Assembly (NCBI RefSeq): GCF_002879535.1
Contig: NZ_PNOT02000258.1
Span: 1-51,884 of the forward strand
Length of the DNA: 51,884 bases
Origin: Mesorhizobium intechi
GTDB taxonomy: Bacteria; Pseudomonadota; Alphaproteobacteria; Rhizobiales; Rhizobiaceae
Direction of reading: 5' to 3'
Shown: positions 26,886-34,748 of the stretch, piece after piece
Layout of the letters: each line of letters starts with the position of its first letter
How positions within the stretch are numbered: position 1 is the stretch's first letter
The notes under the pieces: generated by a model
Databases searched by the model: none
Told to the model about the DNA's origin: nothing
Seen by the model: the letters and a program-made list of their open reading frames with translations, nothing else
Made by a program: the position numbers and the translations under genes

Positions 26886-28286
26886 GTGCGCTTTTCCGCG
26901 GCCACGACTGCCGGGCGGTTCTTGCCGCAGCGTTTGGCGCTGCGCGTCGAGCCGTTGCTTGGCCGCATCGACGCGGTTCTCTTCACCGCCGATGAACGTG
27001 GCGAGGCCGGCCGCATGTCGGTCATCGCCTTCTCGATCCGCATCGTCAGCGCCGTCATCGCCTTCATCAGCCAGGTGCTGATGGCGCGCTGGATGGGCTC
27101 GTTCGAATACGGCATCTTCGTGCTGGTCTGGGTGACGATGGTGATCGTCGGCAACCTTGCCTGCCTCGGCTTCCACACCTCGGTCATCCGCTTCATCCCC
27201 GAATACCGCGAGCGCGGCCTGATGGACGAACTTCGCGGCATCGTCGTGGCCAGTCGCCTGTTCGTGCTGATCGCCTCCACCATCATCGCCGGGCTCGGTG
27301 CGCTCGGCGTCTGGCTGGCGGCACCCTGGATCGAAAACTACTACGTGATCCCCTTCATCCTCGGTATCATCTGCCTGCCGATGATCGCGCTGTCGGACCT
27401 GTTGCAGGGCCAGGCCAGGGCGAACAGCTGGGCGCTGTTTGCCCTGTCGCCGACCTATCTGATACGGCCGGTGCTGATCCTGCTGTTCATGGCGCTGATG
27501 CTTTTCGCCGGCTACGCCGCCGATGCCAGGACGGCGATCTTCGCCTCGATCGCCGCCACCTATGTCACCACCCTCGCCCAGCTGATCGGCGTCACGCACC
27601 GCATGGAAAGGCAGATCCCGGCCGGCCCGATGAAGGTGCATTTCGCGCAATGGTTCATCGTCTCGCTGCCGATCTTCCTGGTCGAAAGCTTCTTCTTCCT
27701 GCTCACCAATGCCGATGTGCTGATGGTCGGCGCCTATATGGATCCCAACGACGTCGCCGTCTATTTCGCCACGGTCAAGACGCTGGCGCTGGTGCATTTC
27801 GTCTATTTCGCCGTCAAGGCCGGTGTCGCCCAGCGCTATGCGCAGTTCACCCATGGCGAGCCGCAAAAGCTTGCCGCCTTTGCCCGCGAGACGGTGTCGT
27901 GGACCTTCTGGCCGTCGCTGCTGATGGCGCTGCTGGTGCTGGCGCTGGGCAAACCCATGCTGGTGCTGTTTGGCCCCGAGTTCACGTCGGGCTATCCGCT
28001 GCTGTTCCTGCTCGTCTTCGGCGTCGTGGCGCGCGCCGCGGTGGGCCCTTGCGAAAGCCTGCTCACCATGAGCGGCAACCAGAACATCTGCGCCGCCGTC
28101 TATGCCATGACACTGGCCTTCAACATCGGCCTCAACGTGGTGCTGATCCCGCATTTCGGCCTGTGGGGCGCCGCCATGGCCACCGCCTTCGCCATGATCT
28201 TCGAGGCCAGCGCGCTGTCCTTCACGGTGTGGCGCAAGCTCGGCATCGTCATGGCGATCTTCGTGCCTGCCAAAGGAGCCGCCTGA
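26886..28286 (+). CDS. Polysaccharide flippase-like membrane protein (Wzx/MATE-type)
   Basis: A 466-residue protein with a short N-terminal extension and 12-14 predicted membrane helices. It matches the oligosaccharide flippase family (MSVIAFSIRIVSAVIAFISQVLMARWMG near residue 44, and the late GLWGAAMATAFAMIFEA). It probably moves a lipid-linked saccharide or lipid across the inner membrane. GTG 26886 is chosen because GGAGAG lies 8 nt upstream; ATG 27015 would remove only the extension. Its TGA overlaps the ATG of the next gene (TGATG), so the two are coupled. No glycosyltransferases are nearby. Confidence 0.85.
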   Translation: MRFSAATTAGRFLPQRLALRVEPLLGRIDAVLFTADERGEAGRMSVIAFSIRIVSAVIAFISQVLMARWMGSFEYGIFVLVWVTMVIVGNLACLGFHTSVIRFIPEYRERGLMDELRGIVVASRLFVLIASTIIAGLGALGVWLAAPWIENYYVIPFILGIICLPMIALSDLLQGQARANSWALFALSPTYLIRPVLILLFMALMLFAGYAADARTAIFASIAATYVTTLAQLIGVTHRMERQIPAGPMKVHFAQWFIVSLPIFLVESFFFLLTNADVLMVGAYMDPNDVAVYFATVKTLALVHFVYFAVKAGVAQRYAQFTHGEPQKLAAFARETVSWTFWPSLLMALLVLALGKPMLVLFGPEFTSGYPLLFLLVFGVVARAAVGPCESLLTMSGNQNICAAVYAMTLAFNIGLNVVLIPHFGLWGAAMATAFAMIFEASALSFTVWRKLGIVMAIFVPAKGAA

Positions 28287-29566
28287 TGGTCGCCATCCCG
28301 TTGCTCGAGGAAACCAGCGGCGGCACCGCCAGCGCCATGATGTCCGGCCTTGCCGGTCTGGCGCGCGATCCCGATCCGGCTCATATCGAAATCCTCGCCA
28401 ACAACCGGCCGGAGCGCAAGCTTGCCATCTATCCGGCGTCCGCCGGCTTCGACCTGGTCGAGGAGCTGGATTATCTATGCGCCCGCACGATCGAGCCGAA
28501 CGTCTTCTTCAACCCGCGCTTCCTGGCGCCGGCCATGCCCCGGCTGGAGGATCGCGAGGTGCGGCTGGCGGTGATCCGCGACGGCGACGAATACCGCAAC
28601 CGGCTGCGGCTGCTGGTGCCGATCTCGGTGGAGCGTCCCGTGGTGCCGCTCGGCGTTCCGGTGATGCGCACCTGGTCGAGCCCGTTCGGTCCGCTCGGCA
28701 CGCCGCTGATCGACCGCGACGATCCGGTGGGCGTCGTCGAGGATTTCTTCTCGATGCTGTCGCGCCCGCACCTCAAGCTGCCGAAAGTCTTCGTTCTGCC
28801 CGACATCAGGCTGGACGGTCCGGTGGCGAGCCTGCTTGACACCGTGGCCGAGACGCGCGGCCTGACCCTGGTCACAACCAACCAGACCGCGCGCCCCGTG
28901 CTGGACAGCGAACTCGACGGCGACGACTATCTGAAAGCTTCGCTGCGCTCGCACCACTATCGCGAACTCCGCCGCCTGAAGCGGCGCCTTGCCGACCTCG
29001 GCAGGCTGGAACACGTGGTGGCGCGCGGCCCTGACGAGATCCGCCACGCCATCGAAAGCTTCCTGACGCTGGAAGCGTCCGGCTGGAAGGGCCGCGAGCG
29101 CACCGCAATGGCGATCGACCGCTTCCGCGCCGCCTTTGCCCGCGAGGCGGTGCACCGGCTGGCCGAGCAGGACATGTGCCGCATCCATTCGCTGACGCTC
29201 GACGGCCGCACCGTCGCCAGCCTGATCGTCTTCGTCGAGGCCGGCGTCGCCTATACCTGGAAGACGGCCTATGATGAGACGCTGGCCGCCTATTCGCCCG
29301 GCACGCTGCTCATGATCGAGGTCACCCGGCAGCATCTCGACGATCCCAACATCATGATGACCGATTCCTGCGCGGTGCCGGATCATCCGGTGATGAGCCG
29401 GCTGTGGGCCGAGCGCAAGCCGATCGGCACGCTGGTGATCGGCCTGACGCCGGATGCCGACCGCCTCGCCCGCCAGGCCGCCTCGCAGCTGCATCTCTAC
29501 CGCGAGACCCGCAACATGGCTCGCCTGCTGCGCAACCGCATGAAGAGCCTGCTGAGAAGGCGGTAG
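28286..29566 (+). CDS. GNAT-fold acyltransferase of the CelD/BcsL type
   Basis: A 426-residue protein. The central and C-terminal part (about 215-375) is the acetyltransf_6-type GNAT domain, seen in HHYRELRRLKRRLADLG, ESFLTLEASGWKGRERTA, CRIHSLTLDGRTVASLIVF and YSPGTLLMIEV. Such proteins occur in cellulose and capsule loci and may acetylate polysaccharides or transfer aminoacyl groups; the substrate here is unknown. The start ATG 28286 overlaps the flippase stop. The open frame extends far upstream, but that part lies inside the flippase gene in another frame. Confidence 0.85.
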   Translation: MVAIPLLEETSGGTASAMMSGLAGLARDPDPAHIEILANNRPERKLAIYPASAGFDLVEELDYLCARTIEPNVFFNPRFLAPAMPRLEDREVRLAVIRDGDEYRNRLRLLVPISVERPVVPLGVPVMRTWSSPFGPLGTPLIDRDDPVGVVEDFFSMLSRPHLKLPKVFVLPDIRLDGPVASLLDTVAETRGLTLVTTNQTARPVLDSELDGDDYLKASLRSHHYRELRRLKRRLADLGRLEHVVARGPDEIRHAIESFLTLEASGWKGRERTAMAIDRFRAAFAREAVHRLAEQDMCRIHSLTLDGRTVASLIVFVEAGVAYTWKTAYDETLAAYSPGTLLMIEVTRQHLDDPNIMMTDSCAVPDHPVMSRLWAERKPIGTLVIGLTPDADRLARQAASQLHLYRETRNMARLLRNRMKSLLRRR

Positions 29567-29678
29567 CCATGATCCCGAATCTTCGCGGCCGGCGCCATGC
29601 CGGGACCTCCGCCCCGGACAAATTGCACGAAAGCGGCGGCCGTGCTGTCCGATGCAACGCATAGGCCCGGAGGCTGAA

Positions 29679-30512
29679 ATGATCGCAAGGCACGGTTTCA
29701 CGCTCGCGGCCATTGTCGTCGGCCTTTGGGTCCTGTCGGGTCTTGCCTCTGCCGCCCGCGCTGCCAATGCGTCGGTCTTCCTCGAAGACCAGACCTGGAC
29801 CGAGCTGCGCGACCGGATCAGCGCCGGGGCGACGACGATCATCGTCCCGATAGGCGGCACCGAGCAAAGCGGCCCTGCCATGGCCTTGGGCAAGCACAAT
29901 GTGCGGGTGAAGTTCCTGGCCGAGAAGATTGCCGGCCAGCTCGGCAACGCCTTGGTCGCTCCGGTGGTCTCCTATGTCCCGGAAGGAACCATCGACCCGC
30001 CGAGCGCCCACATGCGGTTTCCCGGAACGATTACCATCAGCGACAAGATTTTCGAGCAATTGCTCGAATCCGCGGCGCGCAGCTTCAAGCTGCACGGCTT
30101 CAGGACCATCGTGCTGATCGGCGATCATGGCGGCTATCAGGCCGACGAGCGCCATGTGGCCGATCGTCTGAATGCCGAATGGCGCAAAAGCCCGGTCCGG
30201 GTCTTTGCGGCGCTGCAATATTACCAGGTCACCCAGGGCGCCTATGTCGACAAGCTCCTGTCGGCCGGCGCGAAGCAGTCCGAGATCGGAACCCACGCCG
30301 GATTGGCCGACACATCGCTGATGCTCGCCATCGACCCTTCCATGGTGCGCGGGGATCGCCTCGCGGCGGCTCCGAAGTTCGACGCCGGCGACGGCGTCTA
30401 TGGCGGCGACCCGACACGATCGTCGGCCGAGTTCGGTCAACTCGGCGTCGATCTGATCGTCAACGGGACGACCGAAGCGATCCGCGAATTCGCAAGACAG
30501 CAGCCCAAATGA
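29679..30512 (+). CDS. Secreted creatininase family protein
   Basis: A 277-residue protein. The signal peptide covers about 1-29 (AAIVVGLWVLSGLASAARA). The creatininase fold is recognised from IIVPIGGTEQSGPAMALGKHN (58-74), the segment ending AHMRFPGT, and VLIGDHGGYQADE (145-157). In the family the first motif is usually EQHGPHL with metal-binding histidine; here it reads E62-Q-S-G-P-A67, so two histidine positions are lost, while E62, H73 and H150 remain. ATG 29679 has GGAG 6 nt upstream. Its TGA overlaps the ATG of the following signal-peptide ORF (ATGA). Confidence 0.85.
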   Translation: MIARHGFTLAAIVVGLWVLSGLASAARAANASVFLEDQTWTELRDRISAGATTIIVPIGGTEQSGPAMALGKHNVRVKFLAEKIAGQLGNALVAPVVSYVPEGTIDPPSAHMRFPGTITISDKIFEQLLESAARSFKLHGFRTIVLIGDHGGYQADERHVADRLNAEWRKSPVRVFAALQYYQVTQGAYVDKLLSAGAKQSEIGTHAGLADTSLMLAIDPSMVRGDRLAAAPKFDAGDGVYGGDPTRSSAEFGQLGVDLIVNGTTEAIREFARQQPK

Positions 30513-30676
30513 TCAAGCCATGTCCACGGTTCACCAGCTTGCGCGCCCTGCTCGTCTTGTTGGTTGCCCTGTCGCCGGCATCGGCTTCAGTTGGTTCATG
30601 CCCTGAGGATGCAGCGAGCCGCCGCCCGCGCGCTCTGCGGTCAATATCTACGACCAGACAACCTCTGACCATTTGA
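30509..30676 (+). pseudogene. Out-of-frame signal peptide of the beta-propeller gene
   Basis: A 55-codon ORF starting at the ATG that overlaps the creatininase stop. It encodes a clear export signal (MIKPCPRFTSLRALLVLLV then ALSPASA). It then runs into a sequence without resemblance and stops at 30674-30676. The beta-propeller protein continues in the frame one base back. Read together they would make one secreted protein, so this is most likely the 5' end of a frameshifted gene. A sequencing error is the alternative. Confidence 0.65.
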
Positions 30677-31680
30677 GCCCGGCCACGACAGGCGCGCTGC
30701 CGCGCGTCTATGTTCCGAACCGCTCGTCCAACAGCGTATCGGTCATCGACCCCGCGACGCTCAAGGAGGTCGACAGGTTCCCTGTCGGGCGCAAGCCACA
30801 GCACGTCGTTCCGGCGTGGGATCTCAGAACGCTCTGGGTCGCCAACAACGCCAGCGGCACGAGCAAGGGCAGCGTGACCCCGATCGACCCCAAGACCGCC
30901 AGGCCGGGTCACGAGATTCCGGTCGATGACCCCTACAACATGTACTTCATGCCGGACGGAAGTTCGGCCGTCATCGTCGATGAGGCCTATCAGCGGCTTG
31001 ATCTGCGCGATCCACGGACCATGGCGCTGAAATCGACGATACCGACGCCGACCTGCCCCGGCATCAACCATGCCGATTTCTCCGCCGACAATGCCTACGC
31101 CATATTCACCTGCGAATACGGCGATGGTGGACTGTTGAAGGTGGACCTGAAAGACCAGAAGGTGCTCGGCCACCTCGCTTTGTCGAAGATGGGCATGCCG
31201 CAGGACATCCGGCTTTCGCCCGACGGCAAGGTCTTCTATGTCGCCGACATGATGAACGACGGGGTGTTCCTGATCGACGGAGACAGCTTTTCCGAGATCG
31301 GCTTCATCGCCACCGGCATCGGAACGCACGGGTTTGTCGTGAGCCGCGACGGGACAAAACTCTACGTTTCAAACCGTGGCTCGCACAAGATGGAGCAAGG
31401 CCGTGCAAAGGGGCCGGGCAGCGTGACCGTCATCGACTTCGCCACCCGTTCGGTCGTCGCACAATGGCCCATACCCGGAGGCGGCAGCCCCGACATGGGC
31501 AATGTCAGCGCCGACGGCAGGCAATTGTGGTTGTCCGGCCGCTTCGACAGCGAGGTCTACATGATCGACACGAATTCGGGTGCCGTGACGAAAATCCGGG
31601 TCGGCGTCGAGCCTCATGGCCTGACCGTCTGGCCGCAGCCCGGCAGATACTCGCAGGGCCATACCGGCAATATGCGGTAG
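30673..31680 (+). CDS. YncE-type beta-propeller protein (5' end frameshifted)
   Basis: 335 residues from TTG 30673, made of YVTN-like propeller repeats: VYVPNRSSNSVSVIDPATL, PQDIRLSPDGKVFYVADMMNDGVFLID, THGFVVSRDGTKLYVSNRGS and NVSADGRQLWLSGRFDSEVYMIDTNSG. The open frame extends back to a stop at 30604-30606, and NIYDQTTSDHLSPATTGALPR upstream of the TTG also looks like real protein. The TTG has no ribosome-binding site. The signal peptide lies in another frame at 30509-30676. As it stands the product would be unexported or unmade. Family members are periplasmic proteins of uncertain role. Confidence 0.75.
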   Translation: MSPATTGALPRVYVPNRSSNSVSVIDPATLKEVDRFPVGRKPQHVVPAWDLRTLWVANNASGTSKGSVTPIDPKTARPGHEIPVDDPYNMYFMPDGSSAVIVDEAYQRLDLRDPRTMALKSTIPTPTCPGINHADFSADNAYAIFTCEYGDGGLLKVDLKDQKVLGHLALSKMGMPQDIRLSPDGKVFYVADMMNDGVFLIDGDSFSEIGFIATGIGTHGFVVSRDGTKLYVSNRGSHKMEQGRAKGPGSVTVIDFATRSVVAQWPIPGGGSPDMGNVSADGRQLWLSGRFDSEVYMIDTNSGAVTKIRVGVEPHGLTVWPQPGRYSQGHTGNMR

Positions 31681-31701
31681 CGTTGCGTTTGTGGAAAAGA
31701 A

Positions 31702-31786
31702 TGGTGCCCCTAGCCGGGATCGAACCAGCACTCCTTGCGGAACTCGATTTTGAGTCGAGCGCGTCTACCAATTCCGCCATAGGGGC
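31702..31786 (-). tRNA. tRNA-Leu (anticodon CAA)
   Basis: 85 nt including an encoded CCA end. The acceptor stem GCCCCTA/TAGGGGC, D arm GGCGGAATTGGTAGACGC, anticodon stem CTCGA/TCGAG with loop CTCAAAA (anticodon CAA, reading UUG), a long variable arm TTCCGCAAGGAGT and T arm CTGGTTCGATCCCGG mark a class II leucine tRNA. It is convergent with the beta-propeller gene. Confidence 0.97.
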
Positions 31787-31814
31787 TCAGGCCGGGCGGC
31801 CTGGATGGGCGCGG

Positions 31815-31842
31815 ACTATACGGTTGGAGGCCTGTTCGTCAA
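31815..31842 (-). promoter_or_regulatory. Promoter of tRNA-Leu
   Basis: On the minus strand TTGACG (31837-31842) and TATAGT (31815-31820) have a 16-bp spacer. The -10 box ends 28 nt before the mature tRNA 5' end, leaving a short leader for RNase P. Confidence 0.75.
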
Positions 31843-32060
31843 CTGGCCAATTCTCGGCTATCCCCCGATGCGACCAATCTTCGCCTTTTGATTTCGTGAC
31901 CATGCTGCCATTGTGCAGCGCGAAAAATCTTTCTAGACAGGCGGCGCATGGAGCGTGGCGCGTCTGAAGGGATCGCCGCGTGCGCTTTGGGTCCTGTTTT
32001 CATCCCTGCCTTTGCCCCAGGCATCCGCGCACTTTGGCCGACACGGGATTAGGAGAGCCG

Positions 32061-32648
32061 ATGCTTCGCGGACTGTATGACTGGACCCTCTCGCTGGCGG
32101 CGCGCAAATCCGCCGAATGGTGGTTGGCCTTCATCGCTTTCGTCGAGAGTTCGGTGTTCCTGGTGCCGGCCGACGTGCTCTATCTGCCGATGGCGCTGTC
32201 GCGGCCGGATCGCGCCTACCGCTATGCGCTGATCGCCACCGTCGCCTCGGTGTTGGGCGGCATCGCCGGCTGGTTCATCGGCCACTACGCCTATGAGGCG
32301 GTGGCAAGGCCGATTCTCGAATTCTACGGCAAATATGACGAGTTCGAGCAGTTGCGCACCTCGTCGGGCATCGGCTTCATCATTCTGATGCTGATCACCT
32401 CGGGCGCGGCGCACCTGCCGCCGATCAAGGTGGTGACGATCCTGTCCGGCGTCATCGGCGTCAACCTGGCACTCTTCATCGTGCTGGCCATCGTGGCGCG
32501 CGGCGCCCGTTTCCTGCTCTTGGCCTGGCTGTTGCGCCGCTACGGCGAGCCGATCCGCGAGTTCATCGAAAAGCGCCTCGGCCTGATCGTCGGCGCCGCG
32601 GCGGCTGCCCTGATTTTGCTCTATATCGTCGTCAAATACGCGTTCTAG
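32061..32648 (+). CDS. YqaA/DedA-like (VTT domain) membrane protein
   Basis: A 195-residue inner-membrane protein. It has 4-5 hydrophobic helices, the segment EWWLAFIAFVESSVFLVPADVLYLPMAL and GGIAGWFIGHYAYEAV, resembling the SNARE-assoc/VTT fold of DedA and YqaA. DedA relatives act in lipid flipping and envelope homeostasis; for YqaA the role is not established. ATG 32061 is chosen because AGGAGAG lies directly upstream. It is followed after 28 bp by dsbB on the same strand, probably as one operon. Confidence 0.88.
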   Translation: MLRGLYDWTLSLAARKSAEWWLAFIAFVESSVFLVPADVLYLPMALSRPDRAYRYALIATVASVLGGIAGWFIGHYAYEAVARPILEFYGKYDEFEQLRTSSGIGFIILMLITSGAAHLPPIKVVTILSGVIGVNLALFIVLAIVARGARFLLLAWLLRRYGEPIREFIEKRLGLIVGAAAAALILLYIVVKYAF

Positions 32649-32676
32649 CCGAGCCGGAGCAACGGACAAAAGACCC

Positions 32677-33195
32677 ATGACAGCGACCATGAATGCCGAC
32701 ACCGGACGCCAGCGGACACGGACCGCTTTGTTTCTCGCCGCTGCCATGGCCGCGACCGTCGGTTCGGCGCTCGGCTTCCAGTATATTGGCGGCTACATCC
32801 CCTGCCATCTCTGCCTGGAGCAGCGCACCCCCTACTATGTCGGCGCACCGCTGATGGTGCTGGCGGTGATTGCCTCGATGCTGCGCGCGCCGGCCTGGCT
32901 GACGCGCGGCCTGCTGGGCATTGGCGGCCTCCTGATGCTCTACGGCCTCTATCTCGGCGTCTACCATTCCGGCGTCGAATGGCAGTGGTGGGCCGGCCCG
33001 ACCGACTGCACGGCGGGCGCCGGCCCGGTCGACACCGGCGGCAAGGGCGTGCTCGACGCGCTCGACAAATTCGTGCCGCCCTCCTGCGACAAGGCCGCAC
33101 TGCGCATCCTGGGCCTGTCACTGGCCGGCTGGAACGCCATCGCCAGCCTCATCCTGGCCGCCGTCGCCTTCCGCGGCGCCTTGGCCAAGGACTGA
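32677..33195 (+). CDS. dsbB: Disulfide bond formation protein B
   Basis: A 172-residue, four-helix inner-membrane quinone reductase that reoxidises DsbA. The first cysteine pair is C43-H-L-C46 in GYIPCHLCLEQR. The second periplasmic pair is C111 (PTDCTAG) and C137 (PPSCDKA). The quinone-site arginine of LEQR is present. It is separated from the convergent HNH gene by a palindromic repeat. Confidence 0.94.
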   Translation: MTATMNADTGRQRTRTALFLAAAMAATVGSALGFQYIGGYIPCHLCLEQRTPYYVGAPLMVLAVIASMLRAPAWLTRGLLGIGGLLMLYGLYLGVYHSGVEWQWWAGPTDCTAGAGPVDTGGKGVLDALDKFVPPSCDKAALRILGLSLAGWNAIASLILAAVAFRGALAKD

Positions 33196-33208
33196 TCTGG
33201 CGTGGCGC

Positions 33209-33347
33209 GAGATCGTTCAAGAGTTCGGCAGGCTGAGTGGGATGAAGTGATTTTCGAGAACCGGACCGGAGCGTACCAAGGTACGTGAGCACCGCAAGCG
33301 CACAAAATCGCTTCGGCGGCCAGCCTCCCGAAGTCTCGAATGATCTC
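33209..33347. repeat. 139-bp palindromic intergenic element (RIME-like)
   Basis: The outer arms GAGATC..TTCGGCAGGCTG (left) and CAGCCTCCCGAAG..GATCTC (right) are imperfect inverses over about 28 bp. The inner parts pair through GAAGTGATTTT/AAAATCGCTTC and GTACC..GGTACG at the centre. It fills the gap between convergent dsbB and HNH genes, and its right end overlaps the HNH stop codon by 2 nt. It may end or protect both transcripts. Confidence 0.75.
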
Positions 33348-33903
33348 AAGGTTCGAGTTCGACATCCCAGTACAGATAATCCATCCAGCTTTCGTGCAGA
33401 TGGTTGGGTGGGAACAGGCGGCCGTTATTGTGCAAATCATGCACGGTCGGCTGATAGGGCTTCTGCAGCGGCCACATCTTGGCATGCGCCGGCATCATGC
33501 CGCCCTTCTTCAGATTGCAGGGCGAGCACGCGGCGACGACATTCTCCCAGGTCGTCGCACCGCCGCGATGGCGGGGGATGACATGGTCGAAGGTCAGGTC
33601 GTCGGGCGTGCCGCAATACTGGCACTGGAAGCGGTCGCGCAGGAAGACGTTGAAGCGGGTGAAGGCCGGGTGCCTGGACGGCTTCACATAGGCCTTCAGG
33701 CTGACCACGCTCGGCAGCTTCATCGAGAAGGTCGGCGAGGACACCGCATGCTCGTACTCGGCAACGATGTTCACCCGGTCGAGGAACACCGCCTTGATGG
33801 CGTCCTGCCAGGACCAGAGCGACAGGGGGTAGTAGCTGAGCGGACGGTAATCCGCGTTCAGCACCAGTGCTGGAAGCCCATCCGGAGATACGGCAACCGT
33901 CAC
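33346..33903 (-). CDS. HNH endonuclease family protein
   Basis: A 185-residue protein of a family conserved in Rhizobiales. The N-terminal part is ALVLNADYRPLSYYPLSLWSWQDAI. The HNH fold has zinc pairs CQYC and CSPC, and DHVIPRHRGG as the catalytic beta-beta-alpha metal site. The surrounding genes show no prophage or restriction context, so it is a stand-alone chromosomal nuclease with unknown target, possibly in repair. GTG 33903 is the start because AAGGAGG lies 7 nt upstream. Confidence 0.9.
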   Translation of the reverse strand: MTVAVSPDGLPALVLNADYRPLSYYPLSLWSWQDAIKAVFLDRVNIVAEYEHAVSSPTFSMKLPSVVSLKAYVKPSRHPAFTRFNVFLRDRFQCQYCGTPDDLTFDHVIPRHRGGATTWENVVAACSPCNLKKGGMMPAHAKMWPLQKPYQPTVHDLHNNGRLFPPNHLHESWMDYLYWDVELEP

Positions 33904-34031
33904 GTGTTTACCTCCTTGGTTCTAGACCCGAACGGCGCGGATACTGTAAGCCCGACATGACAGGGATGTGAAGCGGATTGTCGCTTGCCCAAAGCGTCAA
34001 AACACCCCGATTTTTATGCTTTTTTGTAGAC

Positions 34032-34673
34032 TCAGGACGGCGGCGCGGCATCCCTGCCCCTGGTTTCGCGATAATAGGACCAGAAAAGCCGCGATGCGAC
34101 ACCTCGCCACGGGCTCCATGATTCGGCCAATGCGATCAGTGTTTTCTCCGGCGGGCGCGGGTCGATGCCCAACGCATGGCCGACCGCGCTCTGCAGCGCA
34201 ACGTCGCGCGCGGGGAAAATGTCAGGGTGCCCGGCCGCAAACAAAAGGTACACTTCCGCCGTCCACGGGCCGATGCCGGGCACCGCCGTCATCGCCGTAA
34301 TCGCTTCGGTCGCGTCGAGCGAGCAGAGGTGATTGAGATCGAGCCCGTCGGCCACCGCCTGGGCAACCGCGATCAGTCCGCGCTGCTTGGGCCGCGACAG
34401 GCCGGCCTCGCGAAACATATCCTCGCCGGCGGCCAGGATCGCCTGCGGCGTCAGCGGATCGACGAGTTTCGTCAGGCGGCCGAAGATGGCGTCGGCGCTC
34501 GCCCGCGACACCTGCTGCGAGACGATGATCGAAGCCAGGCTCCTGAACCCCGGCTCAGAAAGCCGGAGCGGCACCTCGCCGGCCATGCCGCGCACCTTTT
34601 CCAGGCGCGGGTCGATGATGCAAAGCGCATCGAGCCCCCGCGCAATGTCGTCCAGCGTCGCGATGCGTTGCAT
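34032..34673 (-). CDS. DNA-3-methyladenine glycosylase II (AlkA-type)
   Basis: A 213-residue HhH-GPD base-excision glycosylase for alkylated purines. The helix-hairpin-helix and GPD motif are seen in VPGIGPWTAEVYLLF and the catalytic aspartate in FPARDVALQ. SIIVSQQVSRASADAIF is the family entry helix. The N-terminal domain of E. coli AlkA is absent, as in short AlkA/Mag1-like enzymes. ATG 34673 is used. It is divergent from gluQ with 75 bp between the starts. Confidence 0.92.
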   Translation of the reverse strand: MQRIATLDDIARGLDALCIIDPRLEKVRGMAGEVPLRLSEPGFRSLASIIVSQQVSRASADAIFGRLTKLVDPLTPQAILAAGEDMFREAGLSRPKQRGLIAVAQAVADGLDLNHLCSLDATEAITAMTAVPGIGPWTAEVYLLFAAGHPDIFPARDVALQSAVGHALGIDPRPPEKTLIALAESWSPWRGVASRLFWSYYRETRGRDAAPPS

Positions 34674-34748
34674 GGTATCCTTGTCCGCCAAAGTGCAGCA
34701 AAGTAGCAACCGCCGAAAGCACAGCACAACCCGACTGCCGCCTCAGAC

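Noticed and set aside
26826..28154. A 442-codon minus-strand frame opposite the flippase, rich in His, Gln and Asp
   Set aside because: The composition is that of an antisense shadow. The flippase on the plus strand has membrane helices, a ribosome-binding site and a coupled downstream gene.
31702..32060. tRNA-Leu as an integration site with an element beside it
   Set aside because: No integrase, no direct repeat of the tRNA 3' end and no foreign genes follow; the neighbours are ordinary chromosomal genes.
33346..33903. HNH gene as part of a restriction or phage-defence system
   Set aside because: Neighbours are DsbB and DNA repair/tRNA genes; there is no methylase, helicase or phage gene, and the family is a stand-alone chromosomal one.
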